From positions 124,001-188,000 of the forward strand of contig ONKD01000001.1 in assembly GCA_900318345.1 (NCBI GenBank): a DNA stretch of 64,000 nt, written 5' to 3'. This document shows positions 26,680 through 37,094 of the stretch, in pieces (the stretch's first letter is position 1; the number at the start of each line of letters is the position of its first letter). The notes under the pieces are model-generated. The model had not been told where the DNA came from and made no database searches. It saw only the letters and a program-made list of their open reading frames with translations. The translations under genes were made by a program, and so were the position numbers. This DNA is from an uncultured Prevotellaceae bacterium. Lineage in GTDB: Bacteria > Bacteroidota > Bacteroidia > Bacteroidales > Muribaculaceae.

Positions 26680-29600
26680 TTACCTGACAAGTGACATGTT
26701 GATGGAGAGACCATAGTTGCAGTTGGTCGTGGGATAGGCCGACGTGGAAACCAACGGCATGTTGCTCTGGTAATCAAAGTAGGCACCCATGGTGATGCGC
26801 TTGCTCATCACATAGTTGGCAGTAAAGTTGATGCTCCACGTGCGGGTACCATTAGTCGCCTGGGCAGTGTTGTTCTCAATCTTGCGGATGAGGGATGAAT
26901 TGCTTGACATCTTCACATTGAGATTGAGCGTCAAGTCATTATTGACATTCTGCTGTTTAGACTTGATCTTGAGCACCTGGTTGAAATTAGCAATCTTGTA
27001 ACTGCCACCCAACGAGAACGACACGCTAGTAGCCTCAACCAACTGGCCTGCCGATGAGTTGAGCGTGAGGTTGCGTTGACTCTCATACTGGGCATTGAAC
27101 GAGATGTCATTATAGAATGTGGCATCAAATCCAACCAATGGAGCAAACTTCTCGGTCAACGTCACCGAAGAGATATTGTAAGGTGATGAGGGAACCGCCT
27201 CGCCCGTAACGGCGTTTTGGGTAAAACCTAAACCGTCACCAATGGTCACCCAATCATTGAATGATGAGTAAGAGCCGACAGTATAAACACACTGGTAAGC
27301 ATGCTTGAGCGAGAACGACTTGAACAGCTTCTTGAAGTAGGGGATGCGCATCAAGCCATCATAAGTGATTCGCCAATTGGGCAAAATATCCTTTAATGCG
27401 GGGAAGGGATTCAAAGTCACCTTAGAAGCGTCCTTACCCGAATAGGCCGCCATGAATGCGGGAATCAGTACATCGCTGCTCGACATATTGACGTCGCCAT
27501 TAGTTGCACTATAAGTCCGACCGGCAATACCCTTATTAATCAGGAAGCCTCTGTCAGGATAAGTCGTGCCCATGTAACGCTGCCTAATCCTATCGGCAAC
27601 AATATCCCTGTAGCTCAAGAACTTGTTGAACGTCTCACTGGTGTAATTGTCATCGTTCTTGAAGCCCTTGAATGCCGTAGCCATGGCAATATGGGTTTTA
27701 GTATAACTACCGCCATAATTGATATTTGGACTAGCGTAATCGACTCTGGGATTGGCATACACTAACTGGATCTGGTTTGTCCTGTTGTCAGTTCTATTGC
27801 CATTAAGAGTGATTTTGAGTCCTGCGATAGGCTCAAGTTGAATCTCAGCATTGAACTCATTAGCGTTGGAGTAAAGAGCTGGAGTGGTCTGTGACGTGTT
27901 GGTCATGAGCCAGCCACGGTTCAGTGCTTTCTCAATATAGGATTGACCAACGAGACCGAAAGCGAAGTCCAAGCCCGGAGCCATGACGTCATATTGATTG
28001 GTCTGGCCGAAGGCATCACCAATCTCAGGTATGAATTGCGGCAAGGACAGTGTGTTCGTCTTCTTAATTCTCAAATTAAAGCTGCGAACGCTCATCAGCA
28101 CGCGAGTGGCATACTGAGCAGCCTCGGTAAAGAAGTTCTTCCTTTCCACATGAGGCAACTCGGTGATCGTGAACTTGAGTTTCTCGGTTCCCATTGTAGA
28201 AATCTCGACATTATCCTTGTCCACCACCTTGAAGTCGATCTTGAAAGGCTTATCATCGATAGTGGTTGCACTCACCTTAACGTTCTTGACGCCCAACTTG
28301 TGGTTGATGACGGTGGCCGAATCAGGATTCAAGTTGATGGTGCGGCTGAATTTCTTGGGCTTCTCACGCTTCGTGGGTTGGTTTGAACGCTTGGTGGTTT
28401 TGCCTGAGAAACGCTCATCCACTTTCTTGAAGTAAGGAATCTTAGTGTATAATTGCTCAAGATTGAAACGGGTCTCTAATGACCTAGCCGCCTGATTGGC
28501 AATCGTATTGCCCGACGAAACGCCATTGATAACGGTTCCACGATCCCAACGATAAGTCGAGTTATAAGAAGCGCTAGCCGTAATCCAGCTCAAGATGGGT
28601 ATTTGGGTAAAAGGAGCTTTGTAACTCAGCGTGAACGTCTGGTTATAACCCCATGGTGTACCCCAATCCTTGATTGAATTGATTACTGTTTCGCGCCAGT
28701 TACGGTATTCGTCAGGGAGAAGTTCTCGGTTAACCTGGCCTACAGGCTCAAGGATGTGAGCATTTGTATTACTGCTGAATGACGCCGTGAGTGATTTAGT
28801 GAAATTCCATGAGAGCGCAAACTGGCGGTCCCAAATGAAATTCTTGCTCACCGCAGCAGGTAATTTAATAGTGATTCCAGTCTCGTTGCGCGTCTTTTGC
28901 TCATAGTAGTAGCGTGAAATATTGGTGTTGAATGCAACACTCGTCGGCAGCCAATGGAACTCCCAATCACGGAAGAACTTCATGCTCTTGTTCTTCTCAT
29001 CGATGAAATGAGAGAAGGGCTTGAAGGGCTTGGCATAGGGTGTCCAGCTATACTGCATGCTTCCTCGATAATCATTGGTGTTCTCATACTCGTTATCTGG
29101 GTCATTGAGGTGTTGCTTGTTGAACGAGTAACTGAACGTGAAGTTAGCGGGATCCCAAGGCATTGGGTTCTTCATCGTCTTCACGTCAAACTTGAGTCCA
29201 GAGATCGAGAAGTTGCTCGATGTGCGCTGGGTGACAGCATAGTTCATGATGCTATCCTTTTGCTCCTTGGTCTCACAAATGGATATTGCATCGTCCAGCT
29301 TGACGTCCTGATCCAATGGGTTGTACTTGGGCTTTGACCTCTCGTTGTTGTAGGAATAATAGATGGGAGCGTGCAGTTTCACCTTCTCGGGGACAAAGCG
29401 TCCCAAGTCGGACTGTACAGCAATGTTGTACTGGTCATAATTGTCAATCCTGCGGTTAGAGAGGCTCTGATCTACCGAGCCAAAGCCCTCGGTCTCCTTG
29501 TGGAATCCCATATTGACTGAAGCGACATCGCTCATGTTGAGCGTCATCGAAGCCTTAGCAGCCCAGCCGCCCTCGTTGTCAAAGTCGGTCACACGCAACT

Positions 29601-32600
29601 CATCGACCCAAACGACGCAGCTCTTGGTCGTTGCTGAGTTGTTGCGCACACCGATGAGCATCACACGCACCTTGCTGAGCGATGGATTACCCATGACGTA
29701 AACCTTGTTGTTAGGATGATCTTCATCCACATCCTGATAACGGACCGAATAGCCCACACCCTCGACGCCAGCCATCTTGTCGGCGTTACGGTTCTTCTTG
29801 GCATTGATCAGGACATCAAGATTGATGTCAACCATGTTTTCCTCGGGCCATACCTTGACACGGTCAGCTGTGCTATTGGTGCTATACTTTCCGGGCGGGG
29901 TTACCGTCAACGGAATTTCATACTCATAGTAGTTGTTCTTCACGTCAGAACCCAAACGGACGAACAGTGACACGTCACCACTGCGCAGGCTAGTCTCATT
30001 TTCCATGGTCGCCTCGTTGTGAACGAACATCTGCAGGCGCTTATAGGTACGCAGATCATACTCGGTGTTGCGATAAACACCGCGTGCGTCGCCAGCATCA
30101 AGGTTTTCGACCGAGAGTTGCATGGACTGCTCATTCTTCTGAGTGATTTGGGATTGGCCACTGTCGATGATACGTGACACACCGGGAGGCAAAACGTAAT
30201 TCACAGGCTCACGTGAAGCATTCTCCTGAATGTTCACCTTATTGATACTGATGCTTCCGTTAGCCGGCTGATCACCTCTCATGTTCAGGTTATACTTGTA
30301 GTTGCGCCACTCGCCCCTCACCAATTCAAGTGAAGCGAAACGCAAATGGGTTGTTGCCTTGAAACCAGTCATGAACATCCTCATGAAGCGGATGGTTGAG
30401 AAGTCCTGGATTGAGCCCACCTTTCTCTGGTATTCCATCAATGGTATGGTAACCTGATACCAGGTCGCCGTCTGGGTTTCACCATTGCGCGTGTGTACAT
30501 TAGCCACTTGTTTGTCGGTGATATGGTTCATACCCACCTTGAGTGAATCGGGGTGAATAGCGATGCGATACTGGAAATAACGCTCATACTCATTGAGGGT
30601 GTTATCCTGGTTGATGTCCTCGACATCGGGCGTTGATCTTGCTGACTGATACTGAAGGTCTGTAGCATCACTCTGCGAGAGCGAGTTGCCCTCGGTACCA
30701 TTATAGCGTTTATAGCGATCGTTAATCCTGGTACGCTGCTGGTCGTAATAACTGTGACGGTAGAAAACGTAATTGTCGCCTGCCGGATCATTGAAAGGCG
30801 AGAATGGGTCTGCTCGCATGGCAGTAACAGCTGACGGGAACATCGCCTCCAATGTATCCAAGTACTGTTTATATGATTTGAAATTGAACTCCTCATCGTT
30901 AGACAAACCGTCCAAGCCAACATCCTGCTTGATACGTGCGCCATTGGCGTTGTCAAATGCATAAGTCAAAGAAGTCTTAGTGGAAACTTTACCCCAATTG
31001 GTGTAAGCCACAAACGCGGAGTCGCTATTCTCGGAGAATGGCAAACCGTTCTCATAACTCTTGAGTCCATCTTTGAGGATATCCTCACTAATCTCACCCA
31101 AGTTGAAATACAGGTAACCGCCATCCTGATTATTCAAGCTGTCATCCATGAATGGGTCAAGCATCCAGAACTGAATGTACTCGATGTTGGATTGCTCAAA
31201 ATTGGTGTTATCAATCTTGCGCATGATACCGCCCCACCTTTTCGTGGGGTCTTTCAGTTTAAGCCTTCCCGCTTCATCATCGTATTCCACATTAGTATCC
31301 AAGTTGTAGGGGCCACGCTCATTGGGATAATAGGACAAGTTCAGTGTCTGGATCACCGATGACTCGCCATAGTTGAGTTCTCGTCCAGGGAACACCTCGC
31401 TGAAGGACACCTCGCGGGCGTAAGGATAGGACAATTCCTCCATATCATTCTTGATGTAGCCTGGAGCATAGGAAGAGTTGCGCTGAGTGAACAAGCGGTC
31501 AATGTAATACCACGAGAGCAGCGCGCGATTCTTGCCATATTCCACATTATCTGTCAGCCCAGCCTCGGGGAAATACGCATCATCAGGATCAGAACCTGGC
31601 GATGGAGAATAAGGCGTGGAAGCCAAGAACCATGAATGCGGTGAACGAATGTCAAAGCCATACTGCGTTGACTCAAAATCATCGATGTAAGAACTACCTG
31701 ACAAGGATCCCGTTTTGGCCTGATGAGGCATCAACTTAGCAAATTCACCCGAGAACTGTAACGTGGATGGTGACACAGCATTAACAGTTGGGATCTTGTT
31801 GAGCAGGTTAGTTAGCCACATGAACTGGGTGTTGTAAGACACATTGGCACCCCAGATGGTGTTGTTCACCAGCTCGCTACCTATCGCCACATTATCACCG
31901 ATGGCTTTCTCGCCATAGTGCATGATGGTGGCACCCACATGGAAATTCTTATTGAACGCATAATCCAGGTCCAAACCTAACAAGGTTTTGCGCTGGGTAT
32001 TAAAGGCTGATTGATTCTCGAGCGAGACACTGATGTTAGTACCCGCATCAATGATGCTTTGGTTAGTGATCGTCACTGTACCCATGGTGTAGTCGACAGT
32101 GTAATCACTATTCTCGGTCAACTCTTGACCTGCTGCAGTGACGCGAACCGAACCACGAGCCACATTGGTCGCGTTAAGCCTGATGACACTACCTGAACTG
32201 GACTGATATTCACCAGCCAGGACAAATTTATTCTTGTCGCTGAACTGCTGGGCAACAACGAGGGTCGAGTCATACAGCTCGGTATAGATATAATCCTTGG
32301 CTATCGCATCGTCATTGAATACCTTGCGCAAGTGTTCACCAAAAGGCTCCACGACTGGGAAAATGATTTTACCAGTTGATGATTGCACGGTATAGCCCTC
32401 AAGATAGTCAAACCGTCCATCTATATTGGCTTCAAGGTTGGCATCCAAGCGGTCAAGGTTCATCACCTGCAACAGCGGTTTACCATTAACTCTAGCAGTA
32501 TCTCCAGCGGGGATGTAAAACAACTCGTTACCTGTTGTGTCGCTCAGGTACTTGATATTGAGCTTGAAGTTGTTCTTCTGGATCTGGTAGGCCTTCAAGT

Positions 32601-34209
32601 CATAGACATTCTTCATCGCCAAGTCCCACATGGGATAATAGGGCGACGAGGTGGTACCCTTAAGCATCTTGACATACAGCGATTGATCGGTTGACGTGAC
32701 GTCACCCGAGAACTCACCCACTGTATAATTCTGTCCGCCATAAGTGTACTCATAGGCGACTGCTAGGATTTCATCACTGGCAAGCGCTTGCTTAAGCATG
32801 ATATAGCCCAAGCTTGAATTGAGCGTATACTCTGACGAGGACAACAACCTTGCGCTCTCGATTTTCTCATAATCTTTACCGCCTTCAAAATCATAGTTTT
32901 GCCTCAATGGTTCGAGTGCAGTAGTGACTGAATTCATGTATCGGGCTTCAGGATATGAGGACTTAATCTCACTCAAGAGGTTATTGGATTCGTTAGATGG
33001 ATTTGAAGACCCCCTACCCTGCCAGTGATGGTTACAGATGTTATCATACTCTCTCTCACCAATGTCCATAAAGGCCATGATGTTGCGGGACTCATTATAG
33101 TTGTTGCGCTTGTTGGTAATCCACACCTCGATGCGCTTGATCTGCAACGGGGTTGCCAACGGCAAGGATGAGCACCATTCATCATAGTTATCACGGAAGA
33201 AATGGGAAAGGAAGAAGTTACGGTTCTGGTCATATTTATCGGCCGTGATGTAGAACTCGTTGGTCTGGGAACCGCCTCTCGTGCTCACGGTTTGTGATTC
33301 GCTGTTCTGCTGCGACACAAGGGCCGTGGCAGTGAGTTTGCCAAACTGCAGCTTGGTCTTGATACCAAACAGGGCAGCGCTACCATGAATGAGCGACGAC
33401 CCGGTGGTCATGCTCACATTACCGGCCTCGATATTCTTGATGATCTCGTCCTCCTTGCCCTCGTAGGCCAACTTCAAGTTTTTGCTGTCAAAATCAAATG
33501 TCGCTCCAGTATTGTATGACATATTGAAGCGCATTTTATCGCCCACGCTGGCATTGATATTGGCCTGAATCTTCTGTTCGAAATCAAAATAGGTCTTGCG
33601 ACGCTGCGAAACCGACAACGCGGGATTATCGGTCGAGTTGCTCTTGACACCCATCTTGATAACCACCGATCCGGTGGTCTTTAACTGCAGTCCACCAGGG
33701 CCAAAGACCGACTCCGCCGGTCCCAAGCCAAACTGCATGTCCAGGAAGTTAAAAGGATCTGAATCCTTGTCCTGGGCACTCTCGGCATTCTTTTGTCGAT
33801 AATACTCCATCATCGACCTCCTGAAGTCGGCATTGCTGAACTCATCAGAGGACATGATGTAAGGGGTAACGATGTCATAATCGCCAAGTCGTGTGTGGAT
33901 CACATAGCATCCAGTCTCAGGGTCATACTCAACCTCTGAGGATATGTTTGATGGGGTCTTCAGGTCGGCAGCATATTCGCCCATGCCCTGCACGTCATCG
34001 TAATTTTGCGGGATAGTGGGCTTGACATCGTAATGAAGATCCAACTTGGGAGTCTGCTGTCGCTGAGCCGACGGCCTTGTGTCGGGAGGTGGAGGAGGCG
34101 GTGGTAGGGTGCTGGTTACATACTGTGCAAGCAAGGCATCACTACCGGCCCATAACCCGATGAGCAAGCCGATAATGACCAGAAATATTATTTTTTTTCG
34201 GTTCAGCAT
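26680..34209 (-). CDS. sprA: Cell surface protein SprA/Sov, type IX secretion translocon
   Basis: A 2509-residue outer-membrane protein, the size expected of SprA (Sov in Porphyromonas), the giant 36-strand barrel that forms the type IX secretion channel. It opens with a signal peptide (KKIIFLVIIGLLIGLW) and a proline stretch (TLPPPPPPPDT), then repeated SprA family segments: the motif NFLDMQFGLGPAESVFGPGG, GNVSMTTGSSLIHGSAALFGIK, DDFESTQYGFDIRSP and a C-terminal run of amphipathic strands ending GLSINMSLVR. ruvA lies immediately upstream, an arrangement known in Flavobacteria and Bacteroidales. It exports proteins bearing C-terminal sorting domains; one candidate substrate occurs in this window. 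Confidence 0.95.
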   Translation of the reverse strand: MLNRKKIIFLVIIGLLIGLWAGSDALLAQYVTSTLPPPPPPPDTRPSAQRQQTPKLDLHYDVKPTIPQNYDDVQGMGEYAADLKTPSNISSEVEYDPETGCYVIHTRLGDYDIVTPYIMSSDEFSNADFRRSMMEYYRQKNAESAQDKDSDPFNFLDMQFGLGPAESVFGPGGLQLKTTGSVVIKMGVKSNSTDNPALSVSQRRKTYFDFEQKIQANINASVGDKMRFNMSYNTGATFDFDSKNLKLAYEGKEDEIIKNIEAGNVSMTTGSSLIHGSAALFGIKTKLQFGKLTATALVSQQNSESQTVSTRGGSQTNEFYITADKYDQNRNFFLSHFFRDNYDEWCSSLPLATPLQIKRIEVWITNKRNNYNESRNIMAFMDIGEREYDNICNHHWQGRGSSNPSNESNNLLSEIKSSYPEARYMNSVTTALEPLRQNYDFEGGKDYEKIESARLLSSSEYTLNSSLGYIMLKQALASDEILAVAYEYTYGGQNYTVGEFSGDVTSTDQSLYVKMLKGTTSSPYYPMWDLAMKNVYDLKAYQIQKNNFKLNIKYLSDTTGNELFYIPAGDTARVNGKPLLQVMNLDRLDANLEANIDGRFDYLEGYTVQSSTGKIIFPVVEPFGEHLRKVFNDDAIAKDYIYTELYDSTLVVAQQFSDKNKFVLAGEYQSSSGSVIRLNATNVARGSVRVTAAGQELTENSDYTVDYTMGTVTITNQSIIDAGTNISVSLENQSAFNTQRKTLLGLDLDYAFNKNFHVGATIMHYGEKAIGDNVAIGSELVNNTIWGANVSYNTQFMWLTNLLNKIPTVNAVSPSTLQFSGEFAKLMPHQAKTGSLSGSSYIDDFESTQYGFDIRSPHSWFLASTPYSPSPGSDPDDAYFPEAGLTDNVEYGKNRALLSWYYIDRLFTQRNSSYAPGYIKNDMEELSYPYAREVSFSEVFPGRELNYGESSVIQTLNLSYYPNERGPYNLDTNVEYDDEAGRLKLKDPTKRWGGIMRKIDNTNFEQSNIEYIQFWMLDPFMDDSLNNQDGGYLYFNLGEISEDILKDGLKSYENGLPFSENSDSAFVAYTNWGKVSTKTSLTYAFDNANGARIKQDVGLDGLSNDEEFNFKSYKQYLDTLEAMFPSAVTAMRADPFSPFNDPAGDNYVFYRHSYYDQQRTRINDRYKRYNGTEGNSLSQSDATDLQYQSARSTPDVEDINQDNTLNEYERYFQYRIAIHPDSLKVGMNHITDKQVANVHTRNGETQTATWYQVTIPLMEYQRKVGSIQDFSTIRFMRMFMTGFKATTHLRFASLELVRGEWRNYKYNLNMRGDQPANGSISINKVNIQENASREPVNYVLPPGVSRIIDSGQSQITQKNEQSMQLSVENLDAGDARGVYRNTEYDLRTYKRLQMFVHNEATMENETSLRSGDVSLFVRLGSDVKNNYYEYEIPLTVTPPGKYSTNSTADRVKVWPEENMVDINLDVLINAKKNRNADKMAGVEGVGYSVRYQDVDEDHPNNKVYVMGNPSLSKVRVMLIGVRNNSATTKSCVVWVDELRVTDFDNEGGWAAKASMTLNMSDVASVNMGFHKETEGFGSVDQSLSNRRIDNYDQYNIAVQSDLGRFVPEKVKLHAPIYYSYNNERSKPKYNPLDQDVKLDDAISICETKEQKDSIMNYAVTQRTSSNFSISGLKFDVKTMKNPMPWDPANFTFSYSFNKQHLNDPDNEYENTNDYRGSMQYSWTPYAKPFKPFSHFIDEKNKSMKFFRDWEFHWLPTSVAFNTNISRYYYEQKTRNETGITIKLPAAVSKNFIWDRQFALSWNFTKSLTASFSSNTNAHILEPVGQVNRELLPDEYRNWRETVINSIKDWGTPWGYNQTFTLSYKAPFTQIPILSWITASASYNSTYRWDRGTVINGVSSGNTIANQAARSLETRFNLEQLYTKIPYFKKVDERFSGKTTKRSNQPTKREKPKKFSRTINLNPDSATVINHKLGVKNVKVSATTIDDKPFKIDFKVVDKDNVEISTMGTEKLKFTITELPHVERKNFFTEAAQYATRVLMSVRSFNLRIKKTNTLSLPQFIPEIGDAFGQTNQYDVMAPGLDFAFGLVGQSYIEKALNRGWLMTNTSQTTPALYSNANEFNAEIQLEPIAGLKITLNGNRTDNRTNQIQLVYANPRVDYASPNINYGGSYTKTHIAMATAFKGFKNDDNYTSETFNKFLSYRDIVADRIRQRYMGTTYPDRGFLINKGIAGRTYSATNGDVNMSSSDVLIPAFMAAYSGKDASKVTLNPFPALKDILPNWRITYDGLMRIPYFKKLFKSFSLKHAYQCVYTVGSYSSFNDWVTIGDGLGFTQNAVTGEAVPSSPYNISSVTLTEKFAPLVGFDATFYNDISFNAQYESQRNLTLNSSAGQLVEATSVSFSLGGSYKIANFNQVLKIKSKQQNVNNDLTLNLNVKMSSNSSLIRKIENNTAQATNGTRTWSINFTANYVMSKRITMGAYFDYQSNMPLVSTSAYPTTNCNYGLSINMSLVR

Positions 34210-34258
34210 GAGGTATCAATCATCAACAAACCAAGTCCCTCCCTCAGAGTCAGCAATG

Positions 34259-34852
34259 TCACATCATCTTGAGGGCCTGCTTGATGGCATCTTCAACACT
34301 CAAGCCAGGATTGCTGGAAAACAACGACTTAAGCGTCTTTTGAGACATCTGTTGTGAAAAGCCCAACATGACGAGGGCGGCAAGTGCTTCGTCAAAGACT
34401 ACGCCAGAGGCATGGCCTGTTTCTTTTAATAACGTATGACCAGTCGGTTTTATTTTATCCTTGAGGTCAACTATTATTCGTTGGGCGGTTTTACCTCCCA
34501 CCCCCTTGACCGTCTTGAACATGGCCACGTTATTGTCGGCAATGGCCTGTGAGAACTCATCGACGGTCATCGACGAGAGCACCATGCGGGCGATGTTGGG
34601 TCCCACACCCGAAACCGAAATGAGGAGCAGGAAGGCCTCCCGCTCCTGTTTTGTCGCGAAACCATACAACAGATGAGCATCCTCGCGAATCGCCTCATAG
34701 ATATAGAGCATAGCCACGTCCTGCTTCCCCACCCTGGTCAAGGCATCATAGGTCGACAGCGAGATGTTCACCATGTACCCGATGCCTTGATTGTCGATAA
34801 CGGCAAAAGCAGGATTTAACTCAGCAACTGAGCCTTTAATGTAGTCTATCAT
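34259..34852 (-). CDS. ruvA: Holliday junction branch migration protein RuvA
   Basis: A 197-residue subunit that binds four-way DNA junctions and loads the RuvB motor. The N-terminal OB domain (MIDYIKGSVAELNPAFAVIDNQGIGYMVNIS), the two helix-hairpin-helix motifs (LLISVSGVGPNIA, FKTVKGVGGKTAQRIIVDLKDK) and the small RuvB-contacting C-terminal domain (EALAALVMLGFSQQMSQKTL) are all present. It sits between the subtilase (42 bp) and sprA (49 bp) with no visible promoter, so a single transcript is likely. Confidence 0.96.
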   Translation of the reverse strand: MIDYIKGSVAELNPAFAVIDNQGIGYMVNISLSTYDALTRVGKQDVAMLYIYEAIREDAHLLYGFATKQEREAFLLLISVSGVGPNIARMVLSSMTVDEFSQAIADNNVAMFKTVKGVGGKTAQRIIVDLKDKIKPTGHTLLKETGHASGVVFDEALAALVMLGFSQQMSQKTLKSLFSSNPGLSVEDAIKQALKMM

Positions 34853-34894
34853 TATTAATAGCGGTGACTGAACCTATACCGATAAACAGCTATA

Positions 34895-36922
34895 TTAGTT
34901 ATTCAAGATGACATCAATCACAAAGCTGACATCGCTGATGTTCACCTCGCCGTCGTTGTTCACGTCAGCACTAGCGAGCACATCGTCGCTCACGTTGCCA
35001 CCCAGGATGATGTCGATGATGGTATTGATATCGGCAATATTGACCTCGCCGTCGTTGTTAGCGTCACCGGTCACAGTCTGCAAGTGCAGCACATAGCGCA
35101 TACCGGCATTCACATCGAGTTTACCACTACCCCAACGCTCAGGTGAGCCAGCCCTCACATACTTATCGGTATAAGAAGTGTTGGCAAGGATGTCGCGCAC
35201 ATCGGCAGCGCTCAAATTGGGATTTGCCTGTAACCACAAGGCGACAGCGCCGGCAACAACAGGTGCCGACATCGAGGTGCCCAAGTCAGGGCAATAGGGA
35301 TATTCCACGCCGTTGACAAAGGCCGAAGGCTGCCACAAATCGATGTTGTGGGCATTGGTGTCATAACGGTTACCCGATGCCAAGACCATGCTACCAGGTG
35401 CACACACGTCAGGACGGTTGATGCCGTTCTCGTCAGGTCCGAAGGCCGAGAAATAGGAGATTTCTACAGGGGTGCTCCTGGTGCGGTAATAGATGGTACC
35501 GTCACGCAAGGGGGCCGTTTGCCTGGTATTGTATGATCCTACTGAAATCACGCTGTCGGTGGTAGCCAAATCGTTGATGGAGCCATTGCTGCTACCCGAT
35601 TCGGCCCAGTCATATCCATAGTTCCTGAAATAGGCGAACTGTGAGGTCCAAACCGTAAGATCGGTGGCCATGGGGGTATAATACTGGATTCCCAAGACGT
35701 AGTTACGAGCCTTAGAGGTCATCTCCACTTCGCACAATGAGTTGGGACGGCCATTATATTCAGCCATGCCCCTGAACTTTACATATCCGTTGTAGTACTT
35801 GGCCAGCACGGTGTCATTCTCGGTGGAAATCTCAACCTCAAGAATGTTGTTGTTAGCACCCATGGCACGCGAGGTGTACAGGCGGTTGCCGTTTTTGGAG
35901 TCAATGACAATCAAGCGGGTGTTGAATGGTTTACCCTGGTTGGCCCATGCGCTCACATAGCCCGAACGGTAATTACCGCCACCATAACCACCAAGCAGCG
36001 TCGTCACAGTGTCGTTCTTGTTCTCGATCGTGGAGTGCAGGCACACGTCGTTGTCACCGTCGTTACCTGCCGAGACCACAAACACGCGGCCAGGTCCTGA
36101 CATCTGCTCACACACGCGATTCAGGAATGAAGTACCATCATGAGCACCTGCATTGGAGCCCAGACTGATGTTGATCACACAGGGTTTGCCCTTGCGGTTG
36201 GCATAATCAATGATATAGCTGATACAGTTGGCGACACGCACGTCGGTGATCTCGCTCTCGGGCATGCCACAAGCGACAATGTCGGCATCGGGAGCCACGC
36301 CATACCAGCCATTTCCACGATAACCGCCAGCAGCAATACCTGCGGTCTGGGTGCCGTGGGTTGTCTCAGCCTCATCGGTAGTCAGCGCAGCAATCTGCTC
36401 GGGAGTCTCATAGCAACTTCCCGGCATCCTGCGATTCCTGACCACGGGCTGCACGCCGCTATTGTCAAGGGGCATGTACACAGCCTTGACGCGTGTGTTC
36501 CCGTTAGAGTCACACAGGTTAATGTGATTGAAGTCAAAACCGCAGTCAATCACGCCCACAATCACGCCCTTGCCGGTGTAAGGCATATCCAAGCCTCGAC
36601 CGAGCTGGACGTTCTCTACGCGTGAGTAATAACGGGCGCTGTCGGTACAGGTGAGCAGGGTGATAGCCGGTGAAACGTGCTCCACGCCTTCGATGGCCTT
36701 CAATGTTGACGGTTGAACGTCTGAGCGGATTCTTGCAGTATAGAAGCCTTCATATTTTGCTGTTAGTTGGGCACCAGCAGCTTCAAACATGTAATCCTTG
36801 AAGTTGTCATTTACCTTAATGAATGCCTCATAGAAACTTTCACCCACATTTTGTGCTTGAACATTAGCACTTCCCCCCGACACCAAAAGAGCGGCCAGGA
36901 ATACGAATAACCATTTCTTCAT
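34895..36922 (-). CDS. Secreted S8 subtilisin-like protease with C-terminal dockerin
   Basis: A 675-residue serine protease with a signal peptide (MKKWLFVFLAALLVSGGSANVQA). The catalytic triad is visible: Asp126 in GVIDCGFDF, His189 in ETTHGTQTAGIAAGG and Ser550 in LGTSMSAPVVAG, with the oxyanion Asn in the VVSAGNDGD segment. A propeptide-like region (30-110) precedes it. A jelly-roll-like insertion (about 300-440) splits the catalytic core. The C-terminus (about 617-675) has two dockerin calcium loops (DANNDGEVNIAD, DVNNDGEVNISD). It heads the apparent ruvA-sprA-epsG unit and has its own promoter. Confidence 0.92.
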   Translation of the reverse strand: MKKWLFVFLAALLVSGGSANVQAQNVGESFYEAFIKVNDNFKDYMFEAAGAQLTAKYEGFYTARIRSDVQPSTLKAIEGVEHVSPAITLLTCTDSARYYSRVENVQLGRGLDMPYTGKGVIVGVIDCGFDFNHINLCDSNGNTRVKAVYMPLDNSGVQPVVRNRRMPGSCYETPEQIAALTTDEAETTHGTQTAGIAAGGYRGNGWYGVAPDADIVACGMPESEITDVRVANCISYIIDYANRKGKPCVINISLGSNAGAHDGTSFLNRVCEQMSGPGRVFVVSAGNDGDNDVCLHSTIENKNDTVTTLLGGYGGGNYRSGYVSAWANQGKPFNTRLIVIDSKNGNRLYTSRAMGANNNILEVEISTENDTVLAKYYNGYVKFRGMAEYNGRPNSLCEVEMTSKARNYVLGIQYYTPMATDLTVWTSQFAYFRNYGYDWAESGSSNGSINDLATTDSVISVGSYNTRQTAPLRDGTIYYRTRSTPVEISYFSAFGPDENGINRPDVCAPGSMVLASGNRYDTNAHNIDLWQPSAFVNGVEYPYCPDLGTSMSAPVVAGAVALWLQANPNLSAADVRDILANTSYTDKYVRAGSPERWGSGKLDVNAGMRYVLHLQTVTGDANNDGEVNIADINTIIDIILGGNVSDDVLASADVNNDGEVNISDVSFVIDVILNN

Positions 36923-36958
36923 CTCTGTCTTAGTTGTTTATAATTTGTTATTTTGAGA

Positions 36959-36966
36959 CAAAAGTA
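36959..36966 (-). promoter_or_regulatory. -7 promoter element for subtilase-ruvA-sprA-epsG
   Basis: Minus-strand TACTTTTG, full consensus, with a leader of about 31 nt. Confidence 0.6.
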
Positions 36967-37035
36967 CAAAAAAAATGTATCCTACACATTATTTATATTC
37001 AAAAAACAATTTCTATTGACCATATACAATAAAAA

Positions 37036-37064
37036 ACAGGCTGCTGATTGTTGCCAGCAGCCCG
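37036..37064 (-). terminator. Intrinsic terminator after TPR gene
   Basis: Stem CGGGCTGCTG/CAGCAGCCTG on the minus strand followed by TTTTTT. Confidence 0.82.
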
Positions 37065-37094
37065 TTTTATGGGTTAAATTAAAGTTAATTTACA

